Source: a virus. Taken from it: a stretch of DNA of 39,177 bases. Shown piece after piece: positions 18,771-27,615 of the stretch. The notes under the pieces were generated by a model, which was not told the origin of the DNA, searched no databases, and worked only from the letters and a program-made list of their open reading frames with translations. The translations under genes were made by a program, and so were the position numbers. Position 1 is the stretch's first letter, and the number at the start of each line of letters is the position of its first letter. The DNA lies in IMG/VR virus record IMGVR_UViG_3300034105_001972, positions 1 through 39,177 of that record; one strand, written 5' to 3'.

Positions 18771-21700
18771 ATGGGATCATCACTACTTCTAAAAGGCGGA
18801 ACCAGCACCCCACGAAGCATTGTGGAAAGTTTTTCACTAGCAAATTCTTTTTCAGAAGGAGACGCTATTCGGTATGATATTCCTAGTGGCACATGGGTAA
18901 AGGCACAAGCCGATAGTGCAGAAAATTCGGAAGTTGCTGGTGTTGTTAGTGCTGCGTCTTTTAACACTTTTGATTTAACTTATTCTGGTTATATTAACCT
19001 GTCTGTACTATCTGGCGTATCTGCTCCTGTGCTGTTCTTGGATTCGACTACTGCGGGTGGATTAACTTCTTCTCCTCCAAGTGCAATTGGAAGTGTTATA
19101 AAGCCTGTACTCACAAAGATCACAAACGGATCAGGTTATATTGTTACCAATTATCTTGGTACACAGATCGGCGGTTCGTCCACTGTTGCGATTGACGAGA
19201 TTCAGCCTGTGGGCACAGTGGTTCCGTTTGCGGGTTCGGTAATTCCCGATTCGTGGTTGGAGTGCAACGGCAATTCGTATGCGGTGGGAGCGTATCCGTA
19301 TCTGTACTCAAAGTTGCAGTACAGCAGTGGTGATCGTGTTCCTGCATACGGTCATGTTGCTGTGTTGACCACCCAAACTCCAGTTCCCCCATCAAGTATC
19401 GGTAGATTTATCAGACAGGGGAGCACCGATGCAACTACTGTTCGTGCAAAAATAATTGCGATTGCTGGAACAACTATTACTGTTCAGACTGTGCCTGTTT
19501 ATAGTCCTGGTAATAAAAACTTTGTTGTAAACAATACTGTGTTTACTACTGGTCTTGCTCAGGACGATGAAGATCCGTTCACGATCATCTCTGCGGTTTC
19601 TATTACCCACTTTAATACTCCAGACCTGCGTGGGCGAGTTGCGCTTGGTGTAAACACAGGAGCAATCACTGATACTGATGACGACTCTACAGTAAATACA
19701 ACAAATTCTGCCATCTCTGGCATCTATTCACTTGGATCTGCGGGTGGACAAGAATCCACTGTTGCGAATACAGGTGTTGGTGCGGGAAGTGCTGCATTTG
19801 TAACTTCGGCAACTACTACTGGTGGATTGCTTCCCAATCTGCCCCCCTACACCGTGGTGCGGTACATCATTAAAGCCTCGCCGTACACACGCGCTGCCAT
19901 TATTGACGGCATCGACATTCCGTACACCAGTCTGCTTGTGGGTGATCTGCGGGACGGCACACTGCGTCCAGGTGGCAGCGGCGAACCATTGGTGTTCAAG
20001 ACCAACGATGGAACTAGTGGTGTAGAGCAGATGCGGTTGACTAATGATGGAAAATTAGGTATTGGAACAACCACCCCACAGCATACATTTGTTGTGTCTC
20101 AAGGTAACGACACACTTGAATTTCAACCTGGACATCAGACAGATGTGAGTTTTATTCAAGCATTAAATCGAACTACCAATTTATTTACTACTACTCTTGA
20201 TTTCCGAGCAAAAGATTATATATTTCGTTCTGGTTCCTTGCAAGGAACCTCAATCACCATGAACAGTTCTGGTGGGATGAACATTCCTGCCACTACAGAC
20301 TCCACAACCACAACCACAGGCGGACTCACTCTTGGTGGCGGTGCGGGAATTGCTAAAAACCTTACCGTTGGTGGTGGGATTAGTGCTGCTGGTGGTATTA
20401 CCTTTAGCGGGTTAACACGAGTAACGAATGACACTACTGCCACTTCTCCCACTGTTGCCGCCTTTACTGTGGTGGGTGGAATAGGGGCTAAGGGTCTTCA
20501 TGTTGGTACTGATGGTCAGAGTATTGCTGGTACACTGAATGTCACTGGTGAAACGCGTGTGGATAGTGCAGCCGCATCTAGTTCTACAATTACAGGTGCG
20601 CTCCGAGTATTGGGTGGTGTGGGAATTCAGGGTGCCCTCTATGTGGGTGGTATTACTACTGCGGGTGGCATCTCTATGGGTGGTGCGCTTACTGTTGGTG
20701 GAGGAATCACTGCGGCTAGACTTGATTTGGGAACTGGAGTAATGAAAAGTGGAAGTATTCTCACTGGATCATTTTCGGCTACTACTTTGGGTGCCAGTGG
20801 TGGCAACCAATCCAGTTCTGTAAGTAGTGGTGATCTAGTGGTAGTTGGTGGTGCGGGAATTGGTAAAAATCTCTATGTGGGTGGAGGCATTACTGCTGCG
20901 GGTAGCCTAGATTTGGGATCAGGAGCAATTAACACTACTGGTACTATAAACTCTGGTAATATTCTAAGCACAGGAACATTTCAGGCTAAGAGTCTGAACG
21001 CCTCTTTTAATACCACATCCACTTCTACGGGTTCGGGTTCACTGGTGGTGGCGGGTGGTGCGGGAATTGCGGGTACGCTTAATGTGGGTTTAGGAATCTC
21101 TGCGGGAGGAGGAATTACTTCTGCTGGTAATTTGAATCTTGGTTCTCCTAGAAATTATACTTCTACTAGTTCTTACGGTAATATGATTCGTGTAATAGGA
21201 GTGCATAATAATACTAAAATACAACTAGTTGCCTCTGGACAAGGTACAAATTTTGGTCAAAACGGTAATACCGCAGGTGCGGCACTGCTGATGTGGGCTA
21301 GTGAACCAAACGCAACTTTGTATGGTAGCGGTATTGGTGCTAATTTGAATGCAAGTCCAGGAAGTGAAGCGGAAACCCGACAATTCACTGGACAAGCACA
21401 AGCATTTGTTCGATTCAACTCCCCTGAAGGCAGTATTGGATTACATACATCAGCAGTAGGTGCAACTGCCTCACTGAATCCTCATGTTTCAGTTGCATCT
21501 AATGGTGTAGTGAACGCCTCTGCTATAATCGCATCTACCAATATTACTTCAGGTACACTAGTGGTGGCAGGTGGTGCAGGAATTGCTGGTGCGCTCCATG
21601 TGGGTGGAGGAATTACTGCTGCTAGACTAGATGTCGGTAGTGGTGGTATGAAATTGATCGGGGGTGGATTTACTGCAAGCACTTTTGTTAACATAACCGA

Positions 21701-23216
21701 CACAAGCACATCCACTTCTACGGGTTCGGGTGCACTCAGAGTTGCTGGTGGTGCAGGAATTGGTGGTGCGCTGAATGTGGGTGCTACAGCAAGTTTTGCT
21801 GCCAATGTTGGTATTGGTACAACTAATCCCAATTCTTTGTTAAATATATCTCAAGGTAGTCCTGTTCTTAATCTTGAAAACACAACTGCCACAGAGAATA
21901 CTGGTGCTGTATTACGATTTGGACACAACCAAAGTAGTGATCGCCGTCCAGTTGCAGAAATAAAAACATTATTAACTGATGGTAGTGCGTCTCGCTCTGG
22001 ACATTTAACAATTTCTACTTCTCTCAGTGGTACTCTCACGGAAAGAATGCGAATCGAGTCGGGTGGCAATGTTGGTATTGGTGGTAGTGTTGGTATTGGA
22101 ACAACAACACTAACAAATGCTAAATTGGAAATAGTAGGATCCACGATAGCACAATCGGAAGCACTTCGATTGAGTGCTGGTACAAGCAGTCAGGTTGGAT
22201 TGCGACTATATGAAGATTCGGATCATCCAGATTTCCTCCGAATTAGACCTATTAGTGCAACACAAAAGGGATTTATCTTTAGTAATAATGGAGATACCAC
22301 GGTACTTACTGTAGACTCAGCAAATAACAGAGTAGGCATCGGAATATCTGGACCAACACAGGCTCTTGATGTGGTTGGAAGCATAACTGCATCGGCTGCG
22401 CTGCGTGTGGGTGGAGGAATTTCTGCGGGAGGAGGAATTACTTCTGGTGGTAGTTTGAGTGTTGGTGATCCTAGAAACTATACTGCTAGTAGTGCGGGAC
22501 ATTCCTCTAGTTACATGATGCGTGCGCTAGGAAGTCATACTAATACTAAAATACAACTAGTTTCCACAGGAAATAGTGAAACTTTTGGTGGAAATGCTGA
22601 TACTGATGGTTCGTCACTGCTGATATGGGCTAGTGAACCAAGTCTAACTTATAGTGGTAGCGGTATTGGTTCTAATATGACTTGTAGTCCACTTGCCACG
22701 GACAACAGACAATTCACTGGACAAGGACAAGCGTTTATTCGATTCACCGCCGACGGCAGTATGGGATTCCATACAGCACCAGTGGGAACGCTTATCTTAC
22801 CAACAACTCCCCGTGTTTCGATTTCTCCTGTGGGTGCGCTGAATGCGGGTGCGCTGAATGCGGGTGCGCTGAATGTGTCAGGTGTGGGTGCATTCACAAG
22901 AATTTCTGCGTGGGATGGAGCCAGTGATCTCAACTCTAGTTATAGGATTTCTGCCAAAGCACCTCCAGGAACTGATAATAAGGGTGCTCTATTAGGATAT
23001 TCAAATGATCAGTTGACTTACGGACTGGTGGGGTTCAATAACCTTTACTCTTTCTATGGTGAGGGAAAAATTTACACCAATGGAACTATTCAGGGTACAT
23101 CAACTATGACACCTGGTGCATGGGTAAATGGTGCAGCACCAAAATCTTACATAGGCACCGCTGCTCCTATTTTGGCAAATTTCCCCATCTCAGGTTCTAT
23201 TTGGTTTGTGGTGTAA
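18771..23216 (+). CDS. Long tail fibre protein with tail-collar domain and GGAGI repeats
   Basis: A 1481-aa product. Residues about 16-130 are another copy of the module seen twice in the preceding gene. Residues about 143-290 form a phage tail-collar domain (QPVGTVVPFAGSVIPDSWLE, then CNG; closing with TPDLRGRVALGVN). Beyond residue 515 there are seven to eight copies of a roughly 20-residue glycine-rich repeat (LxVxGGAGIxGxLxVGGGIT) plus GIGTT.P units, typical of phage fibre shafts. Two long blocks (about 140 residues each) are near duplicates. The C-terminus (SYIGTAAPILANFPISGSIW) shows no recognisable S74 self-cleaving chaperone, which often ends fibres of this type. The likely role is a trimeric fibre for host recognition. 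Confidence 0.82.
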   Translation: MGSSLLLKGGTSTPRSIVESFSLANSFSEGDAIRYDIPSGTWVKAQADSAENSEVAGVVSAASFNTFDLTYSGYINLSVLSGVSAPVLFLDSTTAGGLTSSPPSAIGSVIKPVLTKITNGSGYIVTNYLGTQIGGSSTVAIDEIQPVGTVVPFAGSVIPDSWLECNGNSYAVGAYPYLYSKLQYSSGDRVPAYGHVAVLTTQTPVPPSSIGRFIRQGSTDATTVRAKIIAIAGTTITVQTVPVYSPGNKNFVVNNTVFTTGLAQDDEDPFTIISAVSITHFNTPDLRGRVALGVNTGAITDTDDDSTVNTTNSAISGIYSLGSAGGQESTVANTGVGAGSAAFVTSATTTGGLLPNLPPYTVVRYIIKASPYTRAAIIDGIDIPYTSLLVGDLRDGTLRPGGSGEPLVFKTNDGTSGVEQMRLTNDGKLGIGTTTPQHTFVVSQGNDTLEFQPGHQTDVSFIQALNRTTNLFTTTLDFRAKDYIFRSGSLQGTSITMNSSGGMNIPATTDSTTTTTGGLTLGGGAGIAKNLTVGGGISAAGGITFSGLTRVTNDTTATSPTVAAFTVVGGIGAKGLHVGTDGQSIAGTLNVTGETRVDSAAASSSTITGALRVLGGVGIQGALYVGGITTAGGISMGGALTVGGGITAARLDLGTGVMKSGSILTGSFSATTLGASGGNQSSSVSSGDLVVVGGAGIGKNLYVGGGITAAGSLDLGSGAINTTGTINSGNILSTGTFQAKSLNASFNTTSTSTGSGSLVVAGGAGIAGTLNVGLGISAGGGITSAGNLNLGSPRNYTSTSSYGNMIRVIGVHNNTKIQLVASGQGTNFGQNGNTAGAALLMWASEPNATLYGSGIGANLNASPGSEAETRQFTGQAQAFVRFNSPEGSIGLHTSAVGATASLNPHVSVASNGVVNASAIIASTNITSGTLVVAGGAGIAGALHVGGGITAARLDVGSGGMKLIGGGFTASTFVNITDTSTSTSTGSGALRVAGGAGIGGALNVGATASFAANVGIGTTNPNSLLNISQGSPVLNLENTTATENTGAVLRFGHNQSSDRRPVAEIKTLLTDGSASRSGHLTISTSLSGTLTERMRIESGGNVGIGGSVGIGTTTLTNAKLEIVGSTIAQSEALRLSAGTSSQVGLRLYEDSDHPDFLRIRPISATQKGFIFSNNGDTTVLTVDSANNRVGIGISGPTQALDVVGSITASAALRVGGGISAGGGITSGGSLSVGDPRNYTASSAGHSSSYMMRALGSHTNTKIQLVSTGNSETFGGNADTDGSSLLIWASEPSLTYSGSGIGSNMTCSPLATDNRQFTGQGQAFIRFTADGSMGFHTAPVGTLILPTTPRVSISPVGALNAGALNAGALNVSGVGAFTRISAWDGASDLNSSYRISAKAPPGTDNKGALLGYSNDQLTYGLVGFNNLYSFYGEGKIYTNGTIQGTSTMTPGAWVNGAAPKSYIGTAAPILANFPISGSIWFVV
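20325..22460 (+). repeat. Glycine-rich fibre shaft repeats
   Basis: Within the long fibre gene there are seven to eight imperfect copies of a roughly 60-base unit encoding LxVxGGAGIxGxLxVGGGIT. Clear copies begin near 20325, 20462, 20598, 20830, 21040, 21555, 21730 and 22398. DNA as well as protein is similar, so these could recombine. They are coding repeats, not a CRISPR array. Confidence 0.85.
21102..21519 (+). repeat. Long internal duplication in fibre gene, copy 1
   Basis: This block encodes ITSAGNLNLGSPRNYTSTSS through ASNGVVNAS and is closely matched by the block at 22425-22849. Shared landmarks are PRNYT, NTKIQLV, LLxWASEP, GSGIGxN, RQFTGQxQAF and FxxxGSxGxHTxxVG. It is a diverged duplication of about 140 residues. 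Confidence 0.8.
22425..22849 (+). repeat. Long internal duplication in fibre gene, copy 2
   Basis: This is the second copy of the block at 21102-21519, with the same order of landmarks (PRNYT, NTKIQLV, LLIWASEP, RQFTGQGQAF). It begins with a DNA stretch, GCGGGAGGAGGAATTACTTC, that is identical in both copies. Confidence 0.8.
22833..22877 (+). repeat. Three tandem 15-base repeats in fibre gene
   Basis: The unit GGTGCGCTGAATGCG occurs three times in a row (the third differs near its end), encoding GALNA GALNA GALNV. The near-perfect identity suggests recent slippage. Gain or loss of units would keep the frame. Confidence 0.9.
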
Positions 23217-23248
23217 TCCTTTAATCCTCTAATCATTGAAATTCTAAT

Positions 23249-24424
23249 ATGACAATACCAAACAGCGATAGACACGGATTCTGGGTGAACAACAACGGAA
23301 CCCCACAACTTATTCATGCAGCATGGGTAAACAATGGTGGAACTCCCACAGCAGCAAAAGAAGTGTGGATAAACAATGAAGGAACACCCACAAGAGTTTT
23401 TCCTCCCCGTGCCTATGTTGTAGAATTGGTTGCTGTTGGAAGTTTTTTAGGAGGACTGGGTTGTACTTTAGTAGATACAACTAATACAACATTCACATCA
23501 CCTGGTAATGATGGTTGGGCTAATATTGGAAATTGGAATGGAATATGGGGAGGAGTTCAACAGGCTGGTCCAAAACAAACAACATTTGCATTTCGCCGTT
23601 GGGACAGATATGATGCAAACGGACATTACGATTTTTCTCAGCCAAATAAAGTTAGAAGAACAACTGCTACTGGTGCTGCTGTTGGACTAGGGCACGGAGG
23701 ATTATGGAAAACTTTATTACAAACTTCACCATATGATCCAAACGACAACAGAACCCATTCTCCGTTTGTAGTCATAGAACCTGGTTCTAAAATTTTGTGT
23801 ATAAGACTACACTCTTGCAAAACTTATTCGGGAGGAGGTGGTGAAGCAGGGTCAGGTCCTATGGGAACGATTCACTTTGTATCGGGCAATGCCACATATT
23901 TTGGATCTCAAAGTGTAGGTGTAACCCTTCCGTCATTTGGTGTAAATACAGGTACTGATGTTCCATCAACTCAAGATAATCCTATTGGATTAATGGTCAA
24001 TAGTGCAAGCAATGCGGTTGCTCAGGGTTTCGGTATTGTATCTGCTCACGGTACTAGGGGAGGATTTGGGGTGTCTACCTCCAGCACGGTTTTGGCTTCA
24101 AACACTCTAAATAATGGAACATGGATGACTACTAAAAACTATAGTTCTACTCCTACTAGCACACTTTACGGATACGATAACTCAAGCACATTAGGATCAA
24201 CTACTGTTGTAACTGCTGGTACTCTTCCTGCACTCACAACTGGTGTTGGTGGGAATACCAATTCAATAGGTTCTGGTCATGTTGGTTGGAAGTATATAAC
24301 TATAGACGCAGATGATACGAGTGGAGCCGCAGGTAATTCACTCTATAATTTCATGATGACAGCAACTAATTTTTCAGCCAACCGCTCTATCGGAAGCACC
24401 CTATTCCTTGTTATTCCTCCGTAA
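23249..24424 (+). CDS. Fibre-associated structural protein with N-terminal triplicated repeat
   Basis: A 391-aa product that I do not recognise as a named family. Residues 9-50 are three tandem 14-residue repeats of the form xxWVNNxGTPxxxx (GFWVNNNGTPQ, AAWVNNGGTPT, EVWINNEGTPT), a kind of N-terminal anchor found on phage fibre and tip proteins. The remainder is Gly/Thr/Ser-rich and beta-like, with a conspicuous FAFRRWDRYDANGHYDFSQP stretch near residue 115 and a C-terminal ...LFLVIPP. No clear Shine-Dalgarno sequence precedes the ATG (ATTGAAATTCTAAT), so translation may be weak or depend on upstream ribosomes. The likely role is a receptor-contact or fibre-tip protein, from context. Confidence 0.7.
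   Translation: MTIPNSDRHGFWVNNNGTPQLIHAAWVNNGGTPTAAKEVWINNEGTPTRVFPPRAYVVELVAVGSFLGGLGCTLVDTTNTTFTSPGNDGWANIGNWNGIWGGVQQAGPKQTTFAFRRWDRYDANGHYDFSQPNKVRRTTATGAAVGLGHGGLWKTLLQTSPYDPNDNRTHSPFVVIEPGSKILCIRLHSCKTYSGGGGEAGSGPMGTIHFVSGNATYFGSQSVGVTLPSFGVNTGTDVPSTQDNPIGLMVNSASNAVAQGFGIVSAHGTRGGFGVSTSSTVLASNTLNNGTWMTTKNYSSTPTSTLYGYDNSSTLGSTTVVTAGTLPALTTGVGGNTNSIGSGHVGWKYITIDADDTSGAAGNSLYNFMMTATNFSANRSIGSTLFLVIPP
23273..23398 (+). repeat. Three tandem 42-base coding repeats
   Basis: Residues 9-50 of the 391-aa protein repeat every 14 residues around WVNN(x)GTP or WINNEGTP. DNA similarity is moderate, so the repeats are older than the 15-base repeats in the preceding gene. Confidence 0.85.
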
Positions 24425-24447
24425 AACGGTGATATGTAAAGTGAAAG

Positions 24448-24455
24448 CATAAATA
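24448..24455 (+). promoter_or_regulatory. T4-late-promoter-like motif before the beta-helix spike gene
   Basis: CATAAATA lies in the 59-base gap between the 391-aa protein and the beta-helix spike, 28 bases before the ATG. T4 late promoters have TATAAATA at -10, recognised by the gp55 sigma factor. Seven of eight bases match. No -35 is expected for this class. The call is based on motif and position only. Confidence 0.45.
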
Positions 24456-24483
24456 GCAGTAGACTCGCACACAGGAACACTAA

Positions 24484-27400
24484 ATGGCACAATCAGCACT
24501 TCCGTATCCAAGTAATCCATCACTAGAGCAGTTAAAGGTGCTTGCCGCCGATTCGGTGATCTACTTAGCACCAACTGGCAGCGATGGCACAGGAGACGGC
24601 AGTCTGGCAAAGCCGTATCGTACTCTGCAAAAGTGTATGGATGTTGCTCGTACTTACACAATTGTGGGAAGTGCCACCCTGTACATCCGCTTTCTGCGGG
24701 GCGAATACACAATTACTCAAAATGTAGACCTGTACCACCCACAGGGCGGAAACCTTATTATTGAGGGTGATCCTGCGGAATTCAAACAGCGATACTTGTG
24801 GCAAGTAGAGAACTACACTTGGAACATTGATAATTTTGCTGGTGGTGGACACACAGGCAGCATTCGCTTGTTTGATGGTCTTACCGCAACTGCGGGTGGT
24901 GTCACCATGCACGGGTTTACCAGTCCCGATCAGGGAATGTATTTCACAATTACTAATGCAGCATTAGATGCTCCTATGTACGGTTATGCTGAGAGTAATG
25001 GAATTAACACCACTAATTATCGTGAGAGTGCGTACTCTGTATTGTATGCGGGTGATAATTTCTTTAATCACGGAGCGTCATGCGAAGACTCGCTGGCAGT
25101 TCTAGGAATTGGACGAATTATTGGAGCCACAACAAGTAATACGGTGCTACAGGTTCAGTTTCAAAACCCAAATATAGACAGTCGGTGTCCTGGATTAACT
25201 TGGGGTGGAGGAAATGCGGGAGTAAACAATACTATCTCATGGGGCGGGGTTCCGAGCAATTACCCTGAACCGCAGTACTCGCAACCAAACGGGTATTACG
25301 GTCCAACTAATGCTCAACAGGCTAGTCCTTATCCGTGGAAAAGTTCTGCACAAGGCACTGTGCTGTATCCAGTAAATCCTGGTGTATCGCACAACACTCT
25401 AGACGCATATTTGCTTTCCACTTATCCTGTTGTTATTCGTATTTCTGCTGGATTTGGTGTGATTGGCGGTGGAAGTGCTTCTACAACTGGAACTTTGTTT
25501 TTGAAAAATGGAACACTGAAAGCCTTACGCAATCTGTTCTTTGCAAGCAATGCAGAGCCGTTTGTTGGCACCAACGGAACCACGGGATCAGTTTTGAATA
25601 CATCTCAAGGATTGATTAGTGCGTTTGCTTCTTCGGATAATGGAACAGGAATCTATTTTGAAAACGCAAAGGTAGCAATTCGGCATTTGGGATTCTACGG
25701 CATGAATACAGCAGTGTCTGGACACAACAGTATTATTACTGCGTATTGGGATAAAATGGGAGCCACTGGCACCCTTCATCAAGGGGGGGCATATGCACTA
25801 CAAAACACCCTAGACAATTCTCCTGTTATATGCACAACGCAAGTAACTCGCGGAATTGTAGCAAAAAACTGCACCATAGATTTCACGAGTGCCGCAGCAT
25901 TAAACAACGAATTAGTCTTTGATTCAAGACAAAGTGGGTGCTATATTTCTTCAACTGCTCGTGGGGTGGAGTTAACAGGCACACAATTCAGAGCACATTC
26001 ACTGCAATACAGTGGTGCGGGTGATGCTCCCCAATTCTTGGCTAAATTTTGGATTCCTGTGTTTTCTGGAATGACCGCCACCACAGGAGCATCGGCTCAC
26101 GCAATTGCTTATGGTGGAAGTAACTACTGGAAAACTTTTCCTGTTGCTAAACTGTTTATGCAGCCCGCAGGTGAATCCGAAGTAGAAATTGGATACTGCT
26201 ATAGTGTTAATAACTCAGGAGCAGTAGCATCAGGAACACTACTTACTGGAAGCACCGCTGGTACTGCTCAACTGATTGCACCTAATACAGTCCATGCAAC
26301 TTCGTATGAATATATCAATCTGCTCGGTATAAAAACAGCACCACACGGACTGAGTTATATGGATACTAATGATATTACAAGGGGAATTACTACTGGAGCA
26401 GGAGGAACATTTAGTATTAGATTCTATAAAGACATGACTTTATCAGGTGTTTCTGCTTCTATTACTATTGGTATATCGAGTGTTGCTGTACAGGGCGCAA
26501 ACGGTGTAACCATTGGATATTTCAATATGCCAAACGGTTCATCGAACACAGGTAATGCTGCTTCATATTTTAATTCACTAAATGCTTGGGGGTTTGATTA
26601 CCATATTGTTTGGGGAAACTACTCTAACGGAGCGGTGCGAATTCGAGACGATTCTAGTATGCATATAGAAAAAAGTCTAGTTATTTACAACGGAGGATAC
26701 TCTCCTGTTGATGTTCGTAGAAATTCTTCTCTTATTGTTGGCAGCACTCGTGCTCTTGCAGGTAATCCAACCTTGACTACTTCAGTATACGATATAGTAG
26801 AAGGTGTGCCAATGGTCGGAAATTTGTCTATTACTGGATTCGCAGGAAAAGCCCTGCGGGTTTCTGAAAACAGTACAGCCACCGTGGGTGCAATGTTTGT
26901 TAAACATCCTCTTCAGAGTGATCCTAGTGTTGGTGGCATTGCCAATATTGGTAAGTCTGCTACTCCCCTAGTACTTGTTGATAAAGCATCTTCTGCGTCT
27001 TTTGGTCGAATATACGCAGTGACTCATCCAGCAGGAAAGTTGATAGAAGATCCAGGAGTGGCGGGAGTGGGTTTGTGGACTACTCTTAGCGGAGTAAAGT
27101 GGGGAAATCATCATTCTTCTATCGCCGAATCCATGATGCGTGCCGAATCAGGAAGCCGTATTTTCTTGTCTGGTGCAGGATCTATGTTTGCATTCGATGG
27201 TGGAACCGCTGAAATGAAACGCTCTAGACAAGATTATTCTATATTTGGATCAGGATCTGCATCAGTTATTATTTCTGAAGGATCTTTGACATATGATGAT
27301 AATTCTCAATCTGCCATTAGTTCCACTACTAAAACTATAACAGATGTTCGTGCTACTACTCCTACAAATATTCAAAGAATTATGACACGATCTCCATCGA

Positions 27401-27603
27401 CTCCTAATAATAGATACTTGCGTGGGGCAACCGCCACGCCGAGAACATGGTTAGGTGATCAAAGTGGAACTGAACACAACTATGTTCCAGCAATAACTAA
27501 TCTAGGTAGAATATTAGGAAGTGGATTGATAGGATTTGCAGCAAATGCAACAGGATGTACTCTTTCCATAATATATGATAAAAATGGATTTGCCTCAAAC
27601 TAA
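24484..27603 (+). CDS. Right-handed beta-helix tail spike (pectate-lyase-like fold)
   Basis: A 1039-aa product. Residues about 18-100 (VIYLAPTGSDGTGDGSLAKP, YRTLQKCMDVA, LYIRFLRGEYTITQNVDLYH, LIIEGDP) are the classic start of a pectate-lyase-type parallel beta-helix: a D/G-rich loop, KPYRTLQKCMD, and a first coil ending in GDP. Later coils carry repeated short strands with Asn/Gly turns (KNGTLKALRNLFFASN, FENAKVAIRHLGFYGMN, VDVRRNSSLIVGSTRALAG). Proteins of this fold on phage tails usually bind or cleave host surface polysaccharide. I cannot assign catalytic residues by eye, so enzymatic activity is open. AGGA at about 24473 lies 7 bases before the ATG, and a late-promoter-like motif sits at 24448-24455. 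Confidence 0.8.
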   Translation: MAQSALPYPSNPSLEQLKVLAADSVIYLAPTGSDGTGDGSLAKPYRTLQKCMDVARTYTIVGSATLYIRFLRGEYTITQNVDLYHPQGGNLIIEGDPAEFKQRYLWQVENYTWNIDNFAGGGHTGSIRLFDGLTATAGGVTMHGFTSPDQGMYFTITNAALDAPMYGYAESNGINTTNYRESAYSVLYAGDNFFNHGASCEDSLAVLGIGRIIGATTSNTVLQVQFQNPNIDSRCPGLTWGGGNAGVNNTISWGGVPSNYPEPQYSQPNGYYGPTNAQQASPYPWKSSAQGTVLYPVNPGVSHNTLDAYLLSTYPVVIRISAGFGVIGGGSASTTGTLFLKNGTLKALRNLFFASNAEPFVGTNGTTGSVLNTSQGLISAFASSDNGTGIYFENAKVAIRHLGFYGMNTAVSGHNSIITAYWDKMGATGTLHQGGAYALQNTLDNSPVICTTQVTRGIVAKNCTIDFTSAAALNNELVFDSRQSGCYISSTARGVELTGTQFRAHSLQYSGAGDAPQFLAKFWIPVFSGMTATTGASAHAIAYGGSNYWKTFPVAKLFMQPAGESEVEIGYCYSVNNSGAVASGTLLTGSTAGTAQLIAPNTVHATSYEYINLLGIKTAPHGLSYMDTNDITRGITTGAGGTFSIRFYKDMTLSGVSASITIGISSVAVQGANGVTIGYFNMPNGSSNTGNAASYFNSLNAWGFDYHIVWGNYSNGAVRIRDDSSMHIEKSLVIYNGGYSPVDVRRNSSLIVGSTRALAGNPTLTTSVYDIVEGVPMVGNLSITGFAGKALRVSENSTATVGAMFVKHPLQSDPSVGGIANIGKSATPLVLVDKASSASFGRIYAVTHPAGKLIEDPGVAGVGLWTTLSGVKWGNHHSSIAESMMRAESGSRIFLSGAGSMFAFDGGTAEMKRSRQDYSIFGSGSASVIISEGSLTYDDNSQSAISSTTKTITDVRATTPTNIQRIMTRSPSTPNNRYLRGATATPRTWLGDQSGTEHNYVPAITNLGRILGSGLIGFAANATGCTLSIIYDKNGFASN

Positions 27604-27615
27604 CAGAACCCATCC

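Noticed and set aside
20325-22460. Regular repeats that might look like a CRISPR array
   Set aside because: The repeats are in frame, imperfect, encode glycine-rich fibre shaft, and have no uniform spacers or cas genes.
24484-27603. Pectate-lyase-like gene as an auxiliary metabolic gene
   Set aside because: Its size, position among fibre genes and repeated beta-helix coils fit a tail spike. No metabolic context is present.
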